Shown here: one piece after another, positions 1-9,327 of the stretch
How the letters are laid out: every line of letters begins with the position of its first letter
Numbering within the stretch: the first letter of the stretch is position 1
Assembly: GCF_028912405.1 (NCBI RefSeq)
Contig: NZ_JAKELO010000002.1
Location: 806,001-870,000, forward strand
DNA: 64,000 nt
DNA from: Methanogenium marinum
GTDB lineage: Archaea > Halobacteriota > Methanomicrobia > Methanomicrobiales > Methanomicrobiaceae
Reading direction: 5' to 3'
The notes under the pieces: generated by a model
What the model was told of the DNA's origin: nothing
What the model saw: only the letters and a program-made list of their open reading frames with translations
The model's database searches: none
Made by a program: the position numbers and the translations under genes

Positions 1-55
1 CACCGCACTTCAGAACAGCTGCTGCAATACGACGCTGATTTTTAAGGTCACTCAT
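1..55 (-). CDS. rpl19e: 50S ribosomal protein L19e (N-terminus only)
   Basis: The first 18 residues of a protein are encoded on the minus strand from an ATG at 53-55 and run off the left edge. The start MSDLKNQRRIAAAVLKCG is the typical archaeal L19e N-terminus, and L19e follows L32e in archaeal ribosomal operons. The start lies inside the end of L32e (8-nt overlap), so translation is probably coupled. Only the fragment is visible. Confidence 0.85.
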   Translation of the reverse strand, partial: MSDLKNQRRIAAAVLKCG

Positions 56-530
56 CTGAAGCCACCTCTTCTTCAACAACGTCTTCTTCAGCAACGACTT
101 CTTCAGCAACGACTTCTTCCACATCCTCAGGCTTTTCTGCAGCAGCCTTCAGGGATGCATCTTTCAGGTTGAATACCTTAAGCCCAAGCTCAAGTGCCTT
201 GGCCTGAATGATTTCGCGTTTCTTGTTGCCAACTTTTGCTGCAATACGAATACCGTGCGTCTCAACGTTGAGTCCTTCAATGTCTTCAACTCTGAATACA
301 AGCACTTCTTCATATCCGCTGGGGTGGAATCCACGTACAGCGGCAGGGCCTCCAAACCCGGATTTTGGGTGTCGTCCCTTTGCACGTTTCTGTATCCGCT
401 GTTTACTCTGAAGACCACGTGGGCGCCTCCATACATCATCCAGTTTCTTCTTTTGGTGAAGACACTGGCGCTTAAAGGATGCCCGCTTCTCATTACGTGC
501 ACGGATAAGTCTCATCTTTTCGTCAGCCAT
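48..530 (-). CDS. rpl32e: 50S ribosomal protein L32e
   Basis: Large-subunit ribosomal protein of 160 residues. The basic core with RPRGLQSKQRIQ and RHPKSGFGGP matches the archaeal/eukaryotic L32e family, which binds 23S rRNA. The last ~30 residues (after AAAEKP) form a strongly acidic Glu/Val tail encoded by short direct repeats (about 80-125), longer than in a minimal L32e and possibly variable by slippage. It lies between L6 and L19e in one operon; the stop codon overlaps the L19e start. Confidence 0.95.
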   Translation of the reverse strand: MADEKMRLIRARNEKRASFKRQCLHQKKKLDDVWRRPRGLQSKQRIQKRAKGRHPKSGFGGPAAVRGFHPSGYEEVLVFRVEDIEGLNVETHGIRIAAKVGNKKREIIQAKALELGLKVFNLKDASLKAAAEKPEDVEEVVAEEVVAEEDVVEEEVASDE

Positions 531-536
531 ATCAGA

Positions 537-1061
537 TCACGCCTTCTCAATGATGTATATTCCATCCTGGAACACACGGGGATCACGATTGCGCACATGC
601 GTAGCCCGTTCGATACGAGCGGCTGTGGTGCCCACGAGTTCTTTATCGATACCAGATACAGTGACTTCGTCGTTTCCGGTTGAAACGGTCACTCCCTCAG
701 AAATCCGTGCAACCCGTGGCTTCTTTTCGCCAAGGAAATTGACAATCTCAAGAGCTGTGGTAGTCTTCTTGAGCTGGATTGGGAAGTGACTGTAGACCAC
801 TTTCATCTTGTATACATACCCTTCTGTAACCCCGACACACATGTTGCGTGCATGAGCTGCATAGGTTCCTACCATTGCAGAAATTTTCTTCCGCGTTGAT
901 GCAGTTGAAGCGGTAAAGACAGTCCCGTCACAGGAGATGTCAATACCCGGGTAGCGCATATCTCGGGTGAGTTTTCCTTTTGGGCCCTCAACAACGAAGG
1001 TTGTGCCTTCCATTGTTGCCGTTACACCCTCTGGAATCTCAATTGAACGTTCACTCAGCAT
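537..1061 (-). CDS. rpl6: 50S ribosomal protein L6
   Basis: Large-subunit protein of 174 residues, the usual archaeal length. It has the two-lobed L6 layout with an early EGPKGKLTRD element and a C-terminal region ending RNRDPRVFQDGIYI. L6 sits near the sarcin-ricin loop and factor-binding site. It is 6 nt from L32e and 10 nt from S8, consistent with a single transcript. Confidence 0.96.
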   Translation of the reverse strand: MLSERSIEIPEGVTATMEGTTFVVEGPKGKLTRDMRYPGIDISCDGTVFTASTASTRKKISAMVGTYAAHARNMCVGVTEGYVYKMKVVYSHFPIQLKKTTTALEIVNFLGEKKPRVARISEGVTVSTGNDEVTVSGIDKELVGTTAARIERATHVRNRDPRVFQDGIYIIEKA

Positions 1062-1071
1062 TTAACACACC

Positions 1072-1464
1072 TCAATAAACATACCCGAGCAGTTCCCCGC
1101 CAACGCCTGCTTCTCTGGCCTGCTCATGTGATATCACGCCTTTCGACGTGGATATAAGCAGAAGACCAAAGTTCTTCGCCGGAAGGTAATGTGTCTCCCA
1201 TTCTTCAAGTTCTACAAGCTTCACAGAATATCGCGGTGAAATGACGCCGCATTTGTTGATATTTCCGTTCAGCTTCACATTGAACTGGCCGCCACGGCCA
1301 TCTTCAATGAGTTCAAATTCTGCAATATAGCCCTTCTCTTTCATGATGCCGAGCATTGAACCAAGAAGCCTGCTTGCCGGTTCAACGATACAACTCGTCT
1401 TACCAACATCGGAGGCATTCTTGATGGTGCTCATTGCATCTGCAATCGGATTTAATCGTGTCAT
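1072..1464 (-). CDS. rps8: 30S ribosomal protein S8
   Basis: Small-subunit protein of 130 residues that binds the central domain of 16S rRNA. It shows the N-terminal DAMSTIKNA segment and the C-terminal [20 protein letters not shown] signature of S8. Position between S14 and L6 is the standard archaeal order. The length is normal and no lesion is seen. Confidence 0.96.
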   Translation of the reverse strand: MTRLNPIADAMSTIKNASDVGKTSCIVEPASRLLGSMLGIMKEKGYIAEFELIEDGRGGQFNVKLNGNINKCGVISPRYSVKLVELEEWETHYLPAKNFGLLLISTSKGVISHEQAREAGVGGELLGYVY

Positions 1465-1477
1465 AATCCTCAGCCTC

Positions 1478-1651
1478 CTAGTTCATCTTCTTAAAGCCGA
1501 TTTTCGCGGCATTTTCCCGGAAGCACTGACGGCAGAGCATAATATTGTGTCGACGGACAAGCCCCTGCTTTCTTCCGCACATCTGACACACATTTGCACC
1601 GCGACCGAATTTCTTCGGTGATGCATCGGATTTCTTTCCCTGTTCTGCCAT
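1478..1651 (-). CDS. rps14: 30S ribosomal protein S14 (zinc type)
   Basis: A 57-residue ORF on the minus strand begins [10 protein letters not shown] and ends IGFKKMN. It contains two CxxC pairs (CQMC about residues 22-25 and CRQC about 40-43) that form the zinc knuckle of archaeal S14. The ATG at 1649-1651 shares one base with the L5 stop (TAATG), a typical translational-coupling arrangement. It completes the L5-S14-S8 order. Confidence 0.95.
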   Translation of the reverse strand: MAEQGKKSDASPKKFGRGANVCQMCGRKQGLVRRHNIMLCRQCFRENAAKIGFKKMN

Positions 1652-2157
1652 TAGATTACCTCAACATTGAATGCTTCAGCCATGTATGCCGTAGCGTCTG
1701 CTTTGGTTACACGCTGTTTTGTCGGGAGCTTTCTCTTCTGAATTGACCTTCGCGCAATGCGAACACCCTTGCGCTCAAGAACAACATTGACATCCATTCC
1801 GTAGATACCGATCATTGGATCGTAACTCTGGTTAGGGAAATCAGTGTGTTCTTCAATACCGAATGAAAAATTGCCGGTTGCATCGAACTGGGATGCTGAA
1901 AGAGTATTTTCTACAATTCCAAGTGCAGTACGGACGAAGTTCTCTGCACGTGCACCACGAAGGGTAACTCGGCATCCGATTGGCTGTCCTTTTCGGACAC
2001 CGAAAGCGGGCTGAGTCATCTTCGCAAAGGCACGAATTGTGGACTGTCCTGAAATCTCTTTGACGATATTCTCTGCTTTGACAAGTTTGTCACCAGATTC
2101 GCCGACACCCATATGGATGACGACTTTATCGACATAGAGTCCCTGCATTGGGTTCAC
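1651..2157 (-). CDS. rpl5: 50S ribosomal protein L5
   Basis: Large-subunit protein of 168 residues that contacts 5S rRNA and the P-site tRNA. The start [20 protein letters not shown] and the central [11 protein letters not shown] and [15 protein letters not shown] motifs are characteristic of archaeal L5. Its ATG overlaps the S4e stop by 4 nt (ATGA). Confidence 0.96.
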   Translation of the reverse strand: MNPMQGLYVDKVVIHMGVGESGDKLVKAENIVKEISGQSTIRAFAKMTQPAFGVRKGQPIGCRVTLRGARAENFVRTALGIVENTLSASQFDATGNFSFGIEEHTDFPNQSYDPMIGIYGMDVNVVLERKGVRIARRSIQKRKLPTKQRVTKADATAYMAEAFNVEVI

Positions 2158-2882
2158 TGTTCAATCCCCCATTCGCTGATTGCAGACTCCTCACGTCCAA
2201 CCATAAAGACATAGTTCTCAATCGTCTCGAAGATCTCAGTGGTGCCTTCCTCTGCGAGAGTGACACGGTTTGGGATACTTCCAGGGATTACATCAATCTG
2301 TGTGATTTTACCTATTTTTCCGGAGTGGCGTCCACCAATGACCATTGCTGTGTTGCCCTCTGTGAAGGCAAAGTGATCAGTGATTTCAAATTTGTTCTCC
2401 GGCATCAGGGACAGAACGAGAGAGTCCTTCGGTTTGTAGTCCTGTGTGTCAACGACAATGTTTGCACCGTAGCGGAGATTCAGCTGAATCTTTCCGCCTT
2501 TTATAATTGTCTTGTCTGCAATCTTGCAGAGACGGCTCTGAGCTGCCTCAGCGGTGATTGGAACAGAGACAATATCCCCACGCTTAGCACGGAGAATGCG
2601 GAAGTACTTGTCGACAGACGGGAGAGCAATGATGTCAAACACACCAACACCCATCTTGGGGTCAGTGCAGACAGCACCATTCACGAGAACTGCACGACTT
2701 TTGAGGACTCTCTTGACCTCTCTCATCGTGACTGCAATTCCCATGTGGTCACGCAGCCACACTGCCATAGGCATTGCGCTTGCATTGTGAGGACCTGCAA
2801 TGGTCTTTGTCACAAACGTGTTCGTCTTCTTGGCAATACGCCATGAACCCGGGCTGTTGAGCCTCTTCAGGTGGTTCGACAT
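2154..2882 (-). CDS. rps4e: 30S ribosomal protein S4e
   Basis: Small-subunit protein of 242 residues, found in archaea and eukaryotes but not bacteria. It starts [19 protein letters not shown] and carries an S4-like RNA-binding segment (residues about 45-95) and a KOW-like segment near [11 protein letters not shown] (about 185-200). It overlaps L24 by 1 nt (TAATG) and L5 by 4 nt. Confidence 0.96.
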   Translation of the reverse strand: MSNHLKRLNSPGSWRIAKKTNTFVTKTIAGPHNASAMPMAVWLRDHMGIAVTMREVKRVLKSRAVLVNGAVCTDPKMGVGVFDIIALPSVDKYFRILRAKRGDIVSVPITAEAAQSRLCKIADKTIIKGGKIQLNLRYGANIVVDTQDYKPKDSLVLSLMPENKFEITDHFAFTEGNTAMVIGGRHSGKIGKITQIDVIPGSIPNRVTLAEEGTTEIFETIENYVFMVGREESAISEWGIEQ

Positions 2883-3247
2883 TACTTTTTCGCCTCCAGC
2901 TTTGCCTCACGGCGTTTGTCATTCAGATTCAGTTTCACGATGCAGACACTGGATGGATCAACCGGACGAGGAACCTCAGTTCCATCTGCCTTTGTTGATA
3001 TAACACCGTGAACAATGATCTTGGAATATTCAAGATTCACCATATCAACGACGCCTTCGTTGCCTGCAAAGTCACCACGAATAACACGGACGGTATCACC
3101 GGTAACAATACGGACGCTGCGGCGGCTGTACTGATTCCGGAGTTCTGCTGAAAGCGGAGCATTCAGGAAACGACCCCTTGCATGAAGGGGTGCATTGTAG
3201 CGGTATTTACGCTGTTTACGCGGTTGTGTGCTTGCAATACGTACCAT
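2882..3247 (-). CDS. rpl24: 50S ribosomal protein L24
   Basis: Large-subunit protein of 121 residues with a KOW motif in VTGDTVRVIRGDFAGNEGVV. The N-terminal stretch HARGRFLNAPLSAELRNQY is the archaeal form of L24 (eukaryotic L26 relatives). L24 starts large-subunit assembly and lies near the exit tunnel. It is placed between L14 and S4e as expected. Confidence 0.96.
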   Translation of the reverse strand: MVRIASTQPRKQRKYRYNAPLHARGRFLNAPLSAELRNQYSRRSVRIVTGDTVRVIRGDFAGNEGVVDMVNLEYSKIIVHGVISTKADGTEVPRPVDPSSVCIVKLNLNDKRREAKLEAKK

Positions 3248-3259
3248 ATTTCCTTCACC

Positions 3260-3658
3260 TCAGACAATAATCGTCGCCATTGAACCGATCTTAGGGAAAC
3301 GCTCTGCCACTTCACGTGCAACAGGGCCTTTTATTTCCGTTCCCTTAGGTTCTCCGCGTTCGTTCACTACTACCATTGCGTTGTCCTCAAATGAGAGACG
3401 AAGACCGGAAACTCTCCTGATCTCCTTTTTCTGCCTGATGACGACTGCTTTCACGAGCGTTTTACGCATATCGGGAGTGCCTTTTTTGACCGTGACCGTT
3501 GCCACATCACCAAGACCCAGTTTGGGCTGGCGGCGGTGTACACCGTGGTAAAGGTCTACAGAAACAATCTCTACCTGCCGTGCGCCGGTATTATCGACAC
3601 ACACAAGCCGGCTACCCGTACAAAGTGCCCGGGGAGTACGCGATTGTTTTGCTTTCAT
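3260..3658 (-). CDS. rpl14: 50S ribosomal protein L14
   Basis: Large-subunit protein of 132 residues at the subunit interface. Diagnostic stretches are [16 protein letters not shown] and the C-terminal [20 protein letters not shown]. The start overlaps the S17 stop by 4 nt (ATGA), indicating coupled translation. Confidence 0.97.
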   Translation of the reverse strand: MKAKQSRTPRALCTGSRLVCVDNTGARQVEIVSVDLYHGVHRRQPKLGLGDVATVTVKKGTPDMRKTLVKAVVIRQKKEIRRVSGLRLSFEDNAMVVVNERGEPKGTEIKGPVAREVAERFPKIGSMATIIV

Positions 3659-3981
3659 TCTGTCATCACCTCAACGACGACAAATTTCTTGGTCTTTGAA
3701 AGTGGGCGGCATTCGGCAATCTTTACCATGTCGCCTACTTTGAGATCAATACAGGGGGAGTGATGTGCATGAATATGTGAACTGCGTTTTTCGTAACGCT
3801 TGTATTTCTTCACATAGTGCAGATAGTCGCGTCCGACTACTATCGTTCCCTGCATTCGGTCACTCACGACCTTACCGGTAATCACCTGGCCGCGCACCGG
3901 TAAAGTGCCATGAAATGGACAGTTCACGTCATCACATTCCTTTTCCGGAATGGGGACGTTCAATCCTGTGTTTTTAGCCAT
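3655..3981 (-). CDS. rps17: 30S ribosomal protein S17
   Basis: Small-subunit protein of 108 residues with an OB fold. The archaeal N-terminal extension [15 protein letters not shown] precedes the conserved [18 protein letters not shown] core. It lies 8 nt downstream of the Rpp29 gene, in the order Rpp29-S17-L14. Confidence 0.96.
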   Translation of the reverse strand: MAKNTGLNVPIPEKECDDVNCPFHGTLPVRGQVITGKVVSDRMQGTIVVGRDYLHYVKKYKRYEKRSSHIHAHHSPCIDLKVGDMVKIAECRPLSKTKKFVVVEVMTE

Positions 3982-3989
3982 TATTTACC

Positions 3990-4265
3990 TCAGTTTCTGA
4001 TTCGCATGCTGATTCTTTTTTCAGGCTGCATAACCAGCACCGACCCATCAACCCTTACACGGGTATCATCGGGAAGGTGCAGGTCAAAGGTTGCAAATTT
4101 CTTTGCAACCCGGAGGATACGATCACCGGCACATATTTCGAGCATCTGCTTTGACTCTCCGCAGACCACACCGGTGATACCGGTCTGGGTGCGGTTTGAT
4201 GAGGCATGGACTCGTACGGGGAGCCCGATGAGTTCATGCCTGCAGACATTCTGTGCGGTGATCAT
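3990..4265 (-). CDS. rnp1: RNase P protein component 1 (Rpp29/Pop4)
   Basis: A 91-residue protein beginning MITAQNVCRHELIGLPVRV. The small Sm-like barrel pattern (LIGLPVRVHAS, GITGVVCGES, ATFDLHLPD) matches archaeal Rpp29, which with Rpp21 supports the RNase P RNA in 5' maturation of tRNAs. In many archaea this gene sits between L29 and S17, exactly as here. The SUI1/eIF1 gene that often lies between L29 and rnp1 is absent; only 31 nt separate them. Confidence 0.9.
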   Translation of the reverse strand: MITAQNVCRHELIGLPVRVHASSNRTQTGITGVVCGESKQMLEICAGDRILRVAKKFATFDLHLPDDTRVRVDGSVLVMQPEKRISMRIRN

Positions 4266-4296
4266 CTATGTATTCCTTATGCGTCTGAAGAGAGAA

Positions 4297-4500
4297 TCAG
4301 GCGTTGCGGCGCTTGTTCTGCTCAGTGCTGATCCGGGCAATTGTTCTCCGGATTTCAGAGATGCGTCCCGGGTTTTCCGGTGCGCCTCCTGCACTCACTT
4401 TTCCGTTACTCTCGACCAGTTCAAGCCTAAGCTTTGCAAGCTGCTCCTGGAGTTCAACATCACTGAAGTCAGCGACTTCTGCTGCACGAAAGATAGCCAT
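4297..4500 (-). CDS. rpl29: 50S ribosomal protein L29
   Basis: A small helical large-subunit protein of 67 residues. The sequence has the two-helix L29 pattern with ELQEQLAKLRLELVESNGK and a C-terminal RISEIRRTIARI. L29 lies near the peptide exit tunnel. It is 2 nt downstream of S3. Confidence 0.94.
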   Translation of the reverse strand: MAIFRAAEVADFSDVELQEQLAKLRLELVESNGKVSAGGAPENPGRISEIRRTIARISTEQNKRRNA

Positions 4501-4502
4501 AA

Positions 4503-5219
4503 TCAGAGTTCCTCCTGTACGGGAACATCCTCGGCTGCTTCGAGTTCAGCGTCAATCTCTGCACCAATGATATCTTCATCGATATCCACACCTTCATAAA
4601 CCGGCTCTTCAGGAACCTCTGGTTGAGGTTCAAGCACTTCAAAGGTATCAGGGAGACGTGCTCCTGGTGGGATAATCTTGACCTGGACACCAATTGTTCC
4701 AAGCTTCTTCACTGCAAGGGCAAATCCATGATCAACGATAGTCACAGATGGTTCACCTGCGTGCTTCACATGGCCTTCAGTAAACTTCTGGACACGTGAA
4801 CGGGAACCGGTAACCTTTCCGGAAAGAATAACCTCACAGCCAAGTGCACCGGATTCCATCACACGGCGGAGAACACTGTTCCCTGCCTTGCGGAAATACC
4901 AGCCACGTTCAAGTGAGTTTGCAAGTCTCTCTGCCATAATCTGGGCATTGAAACTTGGTTCATCCACCTGCTGGACTTCAATCTGTGGTGAATCGATACC
5001 ATAGTCATTCTGGAGGTCAGCGGTCAGCTGGCGAACAACCTTTCCACCCTTTCCAATGACAATACCGGGTTTTTCAGCATAGATGGTGATCTGAGTGCCG
5101 AGCGGGGTACGGATGATTTCCATACCACCGTAGCCAGCACGCTTCAGTTCCTTTACAAGGAAATTTTCAACACGTGCCTCGCGGACACCATCTGCTACAA
5201 ATCTCTTCTCGATTCCCAT
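4503..5219 (-). CDS. rps3: 30S ribosomal protein S3
   Basis: Small-subunit protein of 238 residues that helps form the mRNA entry channel. A KH domain is clear from [14 protein letters not shown] (about residues 52-65), followed by the C-terminal S3 domain. The last ~40 residues form an acidic tail rich in Glu, Asp and Pro, a feature of many archaeal S3 proteins. It lies between L22 and L29. Confidence 0.96.
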   Translation of the reverse strand: MGIEKRFVADGVREARVENFLVKELKRAGYGGMEIIRTPLGTQITIYAEKPGIVIGKGGKVVRQLTADLQNDYGIDSPQIEVQQVDEPSFNAQIMAERLANSLERGWYFRKAGNSVLRRVMESGALGCEVILSGKVTGSRSRVQKFTEGHVKHAGEPSVTIVDHGFALAVKKLGTIGVQVKIIPPGARLPDTFEVLEPQPEVPEEPVYEGVDIDEDIIGAEIDAELEAAEDVPVQEEL

Positions 5220-5222
5220 ATT

Positions 5223-5678
5223 TCAGGCCTCCTTCACTGCAATCTCGATGTTGACGGATTCTGCGTATTTTGGTGTGGCACGCCCCATTGCACGGGGGAA
5301 TATGCCCTTCAGTCTGCGGCCGCGGGCTGCGGAAATCTTGTCAATCACGAGATTTTCGGTATCAAGACCAAGGTATTCTGCATTCTTCTCAACTGATTTG
5401 ATCAGTTTGATGAAGTATGAAGATGCCTTGACGGGATACCGGCCGGCATCCCAGCCATCCAGACCACGCTTGTGTGCAACATCTCTGTTGAACCGGCGGA
5501 AAGGAACTGCACGCTTCAATGCAACAACATCCTCAAGGAATTCAATTGCATCTTTGGTCTTCATTCCTCTGACTTCACGGGCAATCTCAATTGAATGCTT
5601 TGGTGAAATTGGAAGCTCGTTTGCCTTTGCGCGGGCGCATTCACCCTCTGTTTTAATAGAATATGCTGTTCTTGCCAT
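5223..5678 (-). CDS. rpl22: 50S ribosomal protein L22
   Basis: Large-subunit protein of about 151 residues, beginning MARTAYSIKT. Conserved L22 segments include ISPKHSIEIAREVRGM and the C-terminal RRLKGIFPRAMGRATPK. I place the start at the ATG at 5676-5678, which has a GTGAT Shine-Dalgarno-like core just upstream. In-frame GTG (5687) and ATG (5684) codons lie earlier and the S19 stop overlaps the latter, so a slightly longer product is possible. Confidence 0.94.
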   Translation of the reverse strand: MARTAYSIKTEGECARAKANELPISPKHSIEIAREVRGMKTKDAIEFLEDVVALKRAVPFRRFNRDVAHKRGLDGWDAGRYPVKASSYFIKLIKSVEKNAEYLGLDTENLVIDKISAARGRRLKGIFPRAMGRATPKYAESVNIEIAVKEA

Positions 5679-5683
5679 TTCCA

Positions 5684-6097
5684 TCACTTCAGGGGTACGA
5701 ATTTACTCGACCGGGTTGCACCGATACCAGCACTACCATGGTTCACACGTCCACGGGTGAGCGCAAACTCTCCCAGGTAGTGGAAAACAGCTTCAGGCTG
5801 AATTTCCACTTCAAGGAAGCTCTTGCCGTTGTGGATTTCAATTGTCTTACCAACCATCTCAGGGAGAATGATCATATCACGGAGGTGAGTCCGGATACGC
5901 TCTTTGCCACCTCTGATGTCATGCAACAGGCTCTCATGTCCGGGGGAAAGGCCGCGGTTGACCCGGCGGCGAATCCGTGCTGGCATAATGGGCAAAAGTT
6001 CGCTCATGCCCATCTGCTGCAGATCTTCAATTTTGTAGCCGTGGTAGGTGAATTCCTCTTTCCGCCTCGGCAACCTTCTCTGTGTCTTTTTTGCCAT
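5684..6097 (-). CDS. rps19: 30S ribosomal protein S19
   Basis: Small-subunit protein of 137 residues, the longer archaeal type. It contains the conserved [15 protein letters not shown] and [16 protein letters not shown] motifs of S19, which contacts 16S rRNA in the head with S13. It lies between L2 and L22, 16 nt after L2. Confidence 0.96.
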   Translation of the reverse strand: MAKKTQRRLPRRKEEFTYHGYKIEDLQQMGMSELLPIMPARIRRRVNRGLSPGHESLLHDIRGGKERIRTHLRDMIILPEMVGKTIEIHNGKSFLEVEIQPEAVFHYLGEFALTRGRVNHGSAGIGATRSSKFVPLK

Positions 6098-6113
6098 ATC
6101 TGATCACTCCCGA

Positions 6114-6827
6114 CTATTTCCTTCCGGTTCTCTTCGAGGCGATATGTCCAACTTTTCGTCCAGGTGATGTACCACGGGCAACACTCTTTGGTCTGCCAAC
6201 ATGCTGGTGTCCACCGCCACCGAATGGGTGATCGATAACATTCATACAGACACCCTTTACACGCGGCCATTTCGCTGCCTGGGATTTCATCTTGTGGAAC
6301 TTCTTTCCTGCTTTGACAAACGGCTTCTCACTACGTCCACCACCGGCGACAATGCCAATGGTTGCACGACAGTCAGAGTTGAACCATTTTTGTTTTCCGG
6401 ATGGCATCTTGATACCAACACGGCCCTCGTCCTTGCCAATAACCTGTGCCTGCACACCAGATGCACGGATGAATTTTCCACCGTCATTTGGGCGTGCTTC
6501 GACATTACAGACGTAGGCACCGACAGGGATTAATTCAAGAGACATGGTGTTTCCGTTCTTCACCTGAGCTTCAGGACCCCATTCGATCCTGTCGCCAACG
6601 CCCACACCTTCGGTGACAAGCATGAAGATCTTCTTTTTGCTGCCATCAAGTTCGATCTTGGCAATTGGTGCGTGCCGGGCAGGGTCGTGCTCGATATCGA
6701 TCACAACGCCACCAACAGTCTCACCGATAGTGCCAGGGTGCTTGAGTTCAGCCTTGTATTTGTGCGACGGTGCACGGTATGTAGGGCCACCACGGCCACG
6801 GTTCTGGGATATTATGCGTTTACCCAT
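6114..6827 (-). CDS. rpl2: 50S ribosomal protein L2
   Basis: Large-subunit protein of 237 residues close to the peptidyl transferase centre. The essential C-terminal motif HPFGGGGHQHVGRPKSV is intact, as is the central GDRIEW/VEARPNDGGKFIRASG region. It begins MGKRIISQNRGRGGPTYR, as archaeal L2 proteins do, and lies 11 nt downstream of L23. Confidence 0.97.
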   Translation of the reverse strand: MGKRIISQNRGRGGPTYRAPSHKYKAELKHPGTIGETVGGVVIDIEHDPARHAPIAKIELDGSKKKIFMLVTEGVGVGDRIEWGPEAQVKNGNTMSLELIPVGAYVCNVEARPNDGGKFIRASGVQAQVIGKDEGRVGIKMPSGKQKWFNSDCRATIGIVAGGGRSEKPFVKAGKKFHKMKSQAAKWPRVKGVCMNVIDHPFGGGGHQHVGRPKSVARGTSPGRKVGHIASKRTGRK

Positions 6828-6838
6828 TCAAACCACCT

Positions 6839-7087
6839 TCAGAGGATTCCCAGCCGTGAAAGTATTTCCTCACCGGCTTTTTTGTCAGCAAATGTGACAA
6901 TGGCTTTCTTCTGTCCTTTCATTGTCATCATCGTTGTAACAGATGTTACTTCGTGGGCAAACATTTCCTCGACTGCACGTGCAATCTTCTTTTTGTCTGC
7001 AGTATGGCGGACAATGAACTGGAGTTTGCCATCAGACTCGAGCATCATGGATGCTTTTTCTGTGACAAACGGAGTCTTAATTGTCAT
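6839..7087 (-). CDS. rpl23: 50S ribosomal protein L23
   Basis: Large-subunit protein of 82 residues at the tunnel exit, a docking point for SRP and chaperones in the family. The sequence TPFVTEKASMMLESDGKLQF and the following helix ADKKKIARAVEEMF are typical. One nucleotide separates it from L4. Confidence 0.95.
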   Translation of the reverse strand: MTIKTPFVTEKASMMLESDGKLQFIVRHTADKKKIARAVEEMFAHEVTSVTTMMTMKGQKKAIVTFADKKAGEEILSRLGIL

Positions 7088-7088
7088 C

Positions 7089-7835
7089 TCACATCATCTC
7101 CAGTTTCTTCAGTGCACCAGCAGTCCAGACAGTCAGACGTCCTGCCTGAGTGCCAGGTGCGAGCAACTCTGCGTTCAGTGCATCAACAGCAACGACATCC
7201 ACACCGGCAAGATTGACTGCTGCACGGAGAGGTGTTTCACTGGTGACAATCAGCACGCTCTTGCGCTGCTTGTAACGGCGACCACGGGTCTTTCCACGGC
7301 CTGCACGTACTTTTTTGCTGGCTGCTGAGCGCTCAATATCGGTGTATACACCTACAACAGAGAGTGCTGCGACAACGTCCTTTGCAGTGGTCAGGGCTTC
7401 GAATCCATCGTCAAAGACGACAGGTACTACACCTTCAAAGAGATGTCCGCGTGCGGTGATCAGTTCCTCGTTTACGGTTGCTGCAATAGCAGACCGGATA
7501 GCAAGGCGCTTTTCCTGTTTGTTGATCTTCCGTACCAGATTCTTCTCCACTTTGGGAGGATGTGCTGCGCGTCCACCGACTGACTGTGGAATACGTGCTG
7601 CACGCGATCCGTTCTTCAGACGTGGAAGCTGTGCAACACCACGGCCACTACCCCAGGATTCTGCTGATGTGCGGAATCCTGCACGTGGATCAGTGCCGTG
7701 TGGCTGGTAGCGCTCACTCTGAAGTGCAAGAACAGCGTTTTTAATGAGATCCGGGCGGTAGCTCTCTTCAAATACTGCAGGAAGCTCCATCTCTCCTGCT
7801 GAACCACCGTCAATTGTTGAAATCTGTGCCTTCAT
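7089..7835 (-). CDS. rpl4: 50S ribosomal protein L4 (L4p/L1e)
   Basis: Large-subunit protein of 248 residues of the archaeal/eukaryotic L4 (L1e) type, with the tunnel-reaching loop around GSGRGVAQLPRLKNGSRAAR (residues about 64-83) and C-terminal RRYKQRKSVLIVTSE. L4 is known to autoregulate its operon in bacteria; whether it does so here is unknown. It lies 5 nt after L3. Confidence 0.96.
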   Translation of the reverse strand: MKAQISTIDGGSAGEMELPAVFEESYRPDLIKNAVLALQSERYQPHGTDPRAGFRTSAESWGSGRGVAQLPRLKNGSRAARIPQSVGGRAAHPPKVEKNLVRKINKQEKRLAIRSAIAATVNEELITARGHLFEGVVPVVFDDGFEALTTAKDVVAALSVVGVYTDIERSAASKKVRAGRGKTRGRRYKQRKSVLIVTSETPLRAAVNLAGVDVVAVDALNAELLAPGTQAGRLTVWTAGALKKLEMM

Positions 7836-7840
7836 TCAGT

Positions 7841-8797
7841 TCACCCCTGTTTGCTGGCAACACTTACGTACTGGATTGCCGGTATGCGCTCGACATGTTC
7901 ACTCTGCCTGACTGCTGCTCGCATTCTGATAAGACGTTTGCATGGACCAGGGACTGAGCCCTTAATTGCAACATATCTGCCTCTGACAAGACCATAGTTG
8001 GTAAATCCACCTGCGGGATTAATTTCCTCACCGGTATTGCCGACCTTTAAGAGGCGTTTGTTGAACTCAGTACGCTGCTGGTATCCCAACTGACCCATCT
8101 GTGGAACCTGCCACCTGACGTGGTGAGGGTGCCATGGACCAAGGTTACCAATATGACGCTTCTTACCACCACGGGAGTGTTTTCCACTCCGGGTCTGAAT
8201 ACCCCAGCGTTTGACCGGACCATTTGTTCCCTTTCCGGTGGTAATTGCAGTGACATCCATGTACTGGCCTGTTTTGAATACAGAATCAAGCTCAACTTCA
8301 TTGCCAAGAAGTGATGCTGCAAACTCAACACGATCTTCAATACTGCCGCCTGCAACACGCATTTCCATGGTGTCGCCGCTCTTCTTTGGCACACCGGTAA
8401 GAACAGATGGCTGGGTCTTTGTGATTGCAAAGACATCGGTAACTTTACCGGATGCTACTACTTCACGGAGTGCTTCCAGACCTTCTTCTGACCAGGCTTC
8501 AGCGTATGCACGCTTGCCAAAGGTATCCTTTCTGTACAGGCGAATGCCGATCACAACCATCGCCGGAATTTCAACGATGGTTACTGGGACCATGATGTCC
8601 TTGCCCTCTGTAGGGCTCTTATTGTGATCATCGACCATGACTATGTGAGTCATGCCCGCCTTGTAACCGGCAAAACCCTGCAAAACGGGCTCCCCGTCAT
8701 GCTGCGGCCAGGAATGGTATTTCGGTACCTGGCTTTTCGCACGCTTGCGGGGACTGTATGCAAGTGAACCTCTGCGAGGTCTGTTTAACTCGGACAT
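7841..8797 (-). CDS. rpl3: 50S ribosomal protein L3
   Basis: Large-subunit protein of 318 residues, the first recognised gene of the ribosomal operon. It begins [20 protein letters not shown], the archaeal L3 start, and retains [10 protein letters not shown] and [19 protein letters not shown]3 helps assemble the 50S subunit. The ATG (8795-8797) has only a weak Shine-Dalgarno-like sequence upstream. The preceding region is long, non-coding and structured. Confidence 0.96.
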   Translation of the reverse strand: MSELNRPRRGSLAYSPRKRAKSQVPKYHSWPQHDGEPVLQGFAGYKAGMTHIVMVDDHNKSPTEGKDIMVPVTIVEIPAMVVIGIRLYRKDTFGKRAYAEAWSEEGLEALREVVASGKVTDVFAITKTQPSVLTGVPKKSGDTMEMRVAGGSIEDRVEFAASLLGNEVELDSVFKTGQYMDVTAITTGKGTNGPVKRWGIQTRSGKHSRGGKKRHIGNLGPWHPHHVRWQVPQMGQLGYQQRTEFNKRLLKVGNTGEEINPAGGFTNYGLVRGRYVAIKGSVPGPCKRLIRMRAAVRQSEHVERIPAIQYVSVASKQG

Positions 8798-8845
8798 TGA
8801 TGTATCAATCCTAAATCTTGGTTTTCAGTTGATGCTTCATCCTGC

Positions 8846-8860
8846 ACCGGAGATTCCGGT
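8846..8860 (-). promoter_or_regulatory. Hairpin in the putative leader of the ribosomal operon
   Basis: A perfect inverted repeat ACCGGA-GAT-TCCGGT lies about 50 nt before the L3 start. If the leader is transcribed it forms a 6-bp stem. It shares its arm sequence with a second hairpin at 9026-9043, so the two could also pair with each other. A role in operon autoregulation is inference. Confidence 0.4.
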
Positions 8861-9025
8861 ACAGAATACATTCCGAGAATGAATTGGTTTTCAACTCAGG
8901 TCTGAGCTAACGATGTGGTCTGATGGGCCGATTGATGCATACCTAAATGTGCGATACGAATTAAGAAGATCCTCATCCGTCACCATTTACAGGCATTGGG
9001 CCCTTTTCACATATCTGAAAGATTC

Positions 9026-9043
9026 TTCCGGTGTGGACCGGAA
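9026..9043 (-). promoter_or_regulatory. Strong hairpin upstream of the ribosomal operon
   Basis: A perfect inverted repeat TTCCGGT-GTGG-ACCGGAA gives a 7-bp stem with a 4-nt loop. It follows the stop of the possible small ORF on the minus strand and is not followed by a T run, so it does not look like a simple terminator. Its arms match those of the hairpin at 8846-8860. Confidence 0.4.
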
Positions 9044-9047
9044 AGAC

Positions 9048-9236
9048 TCATTCTCTCAAATTGATCCTGACGGACTCCGTTTCTGCGCGCATAAACAATA
9101 CGCCAGATGTGGGCTCGTTCCACAAAACGTCCACCCTTACGGTTCCATCAGATCCTACGTCTTTCACCCTGGTGTGTATGAACACAACCATATCCCGGGA
9201 CCCTCCCCTGCAGCATGCCACAGGGAAAGTCACCAC
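9048..9236 (-). CDS. Possible small ORF upstream of L3, unknown
   Basis: A minus-strand ORF of up to 62 codons opens at a GTG (9236). An internal ATG (about 9194) gives a 47-residue product starting MVVFIHTRVKDVGSDG, preceded by a purine-rich GGGGAGGG. The downstream part is rich in Val, Glu and Arg and looks more protein-like than the opposite strand. A 7-bp hairpin (9026-9043) begins a few bases after the stop. I do not recognise the product, and it may be leader RNA rather than a gene. Confidence 0.25.
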   Translation of the reverse strand: MVTFPVACCRGGSRDMVVFIHTRVKDVGSDGTVRVDVLWNEPTSGVLFMRAETESVRINLRE

Positions 9237-9327
9237 ATAGCAATGATCCGCCGGACAGGACGCAGAAATACTGCCTTATCTGCCCGAAAGATCATCATAT
9301 ATGTTTCCTAAATATTTCTGTGATAGA

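Noticed and set aside
8913-9311. Plus-strand ORF of 132 residues upstream of tfx
   Set aside because: It reads toward the end of the minus-strand tfx gene, has unusual His/Cys/Trp composition and no clear ribosome binding site, and covers sequence that looks like leader RNA.
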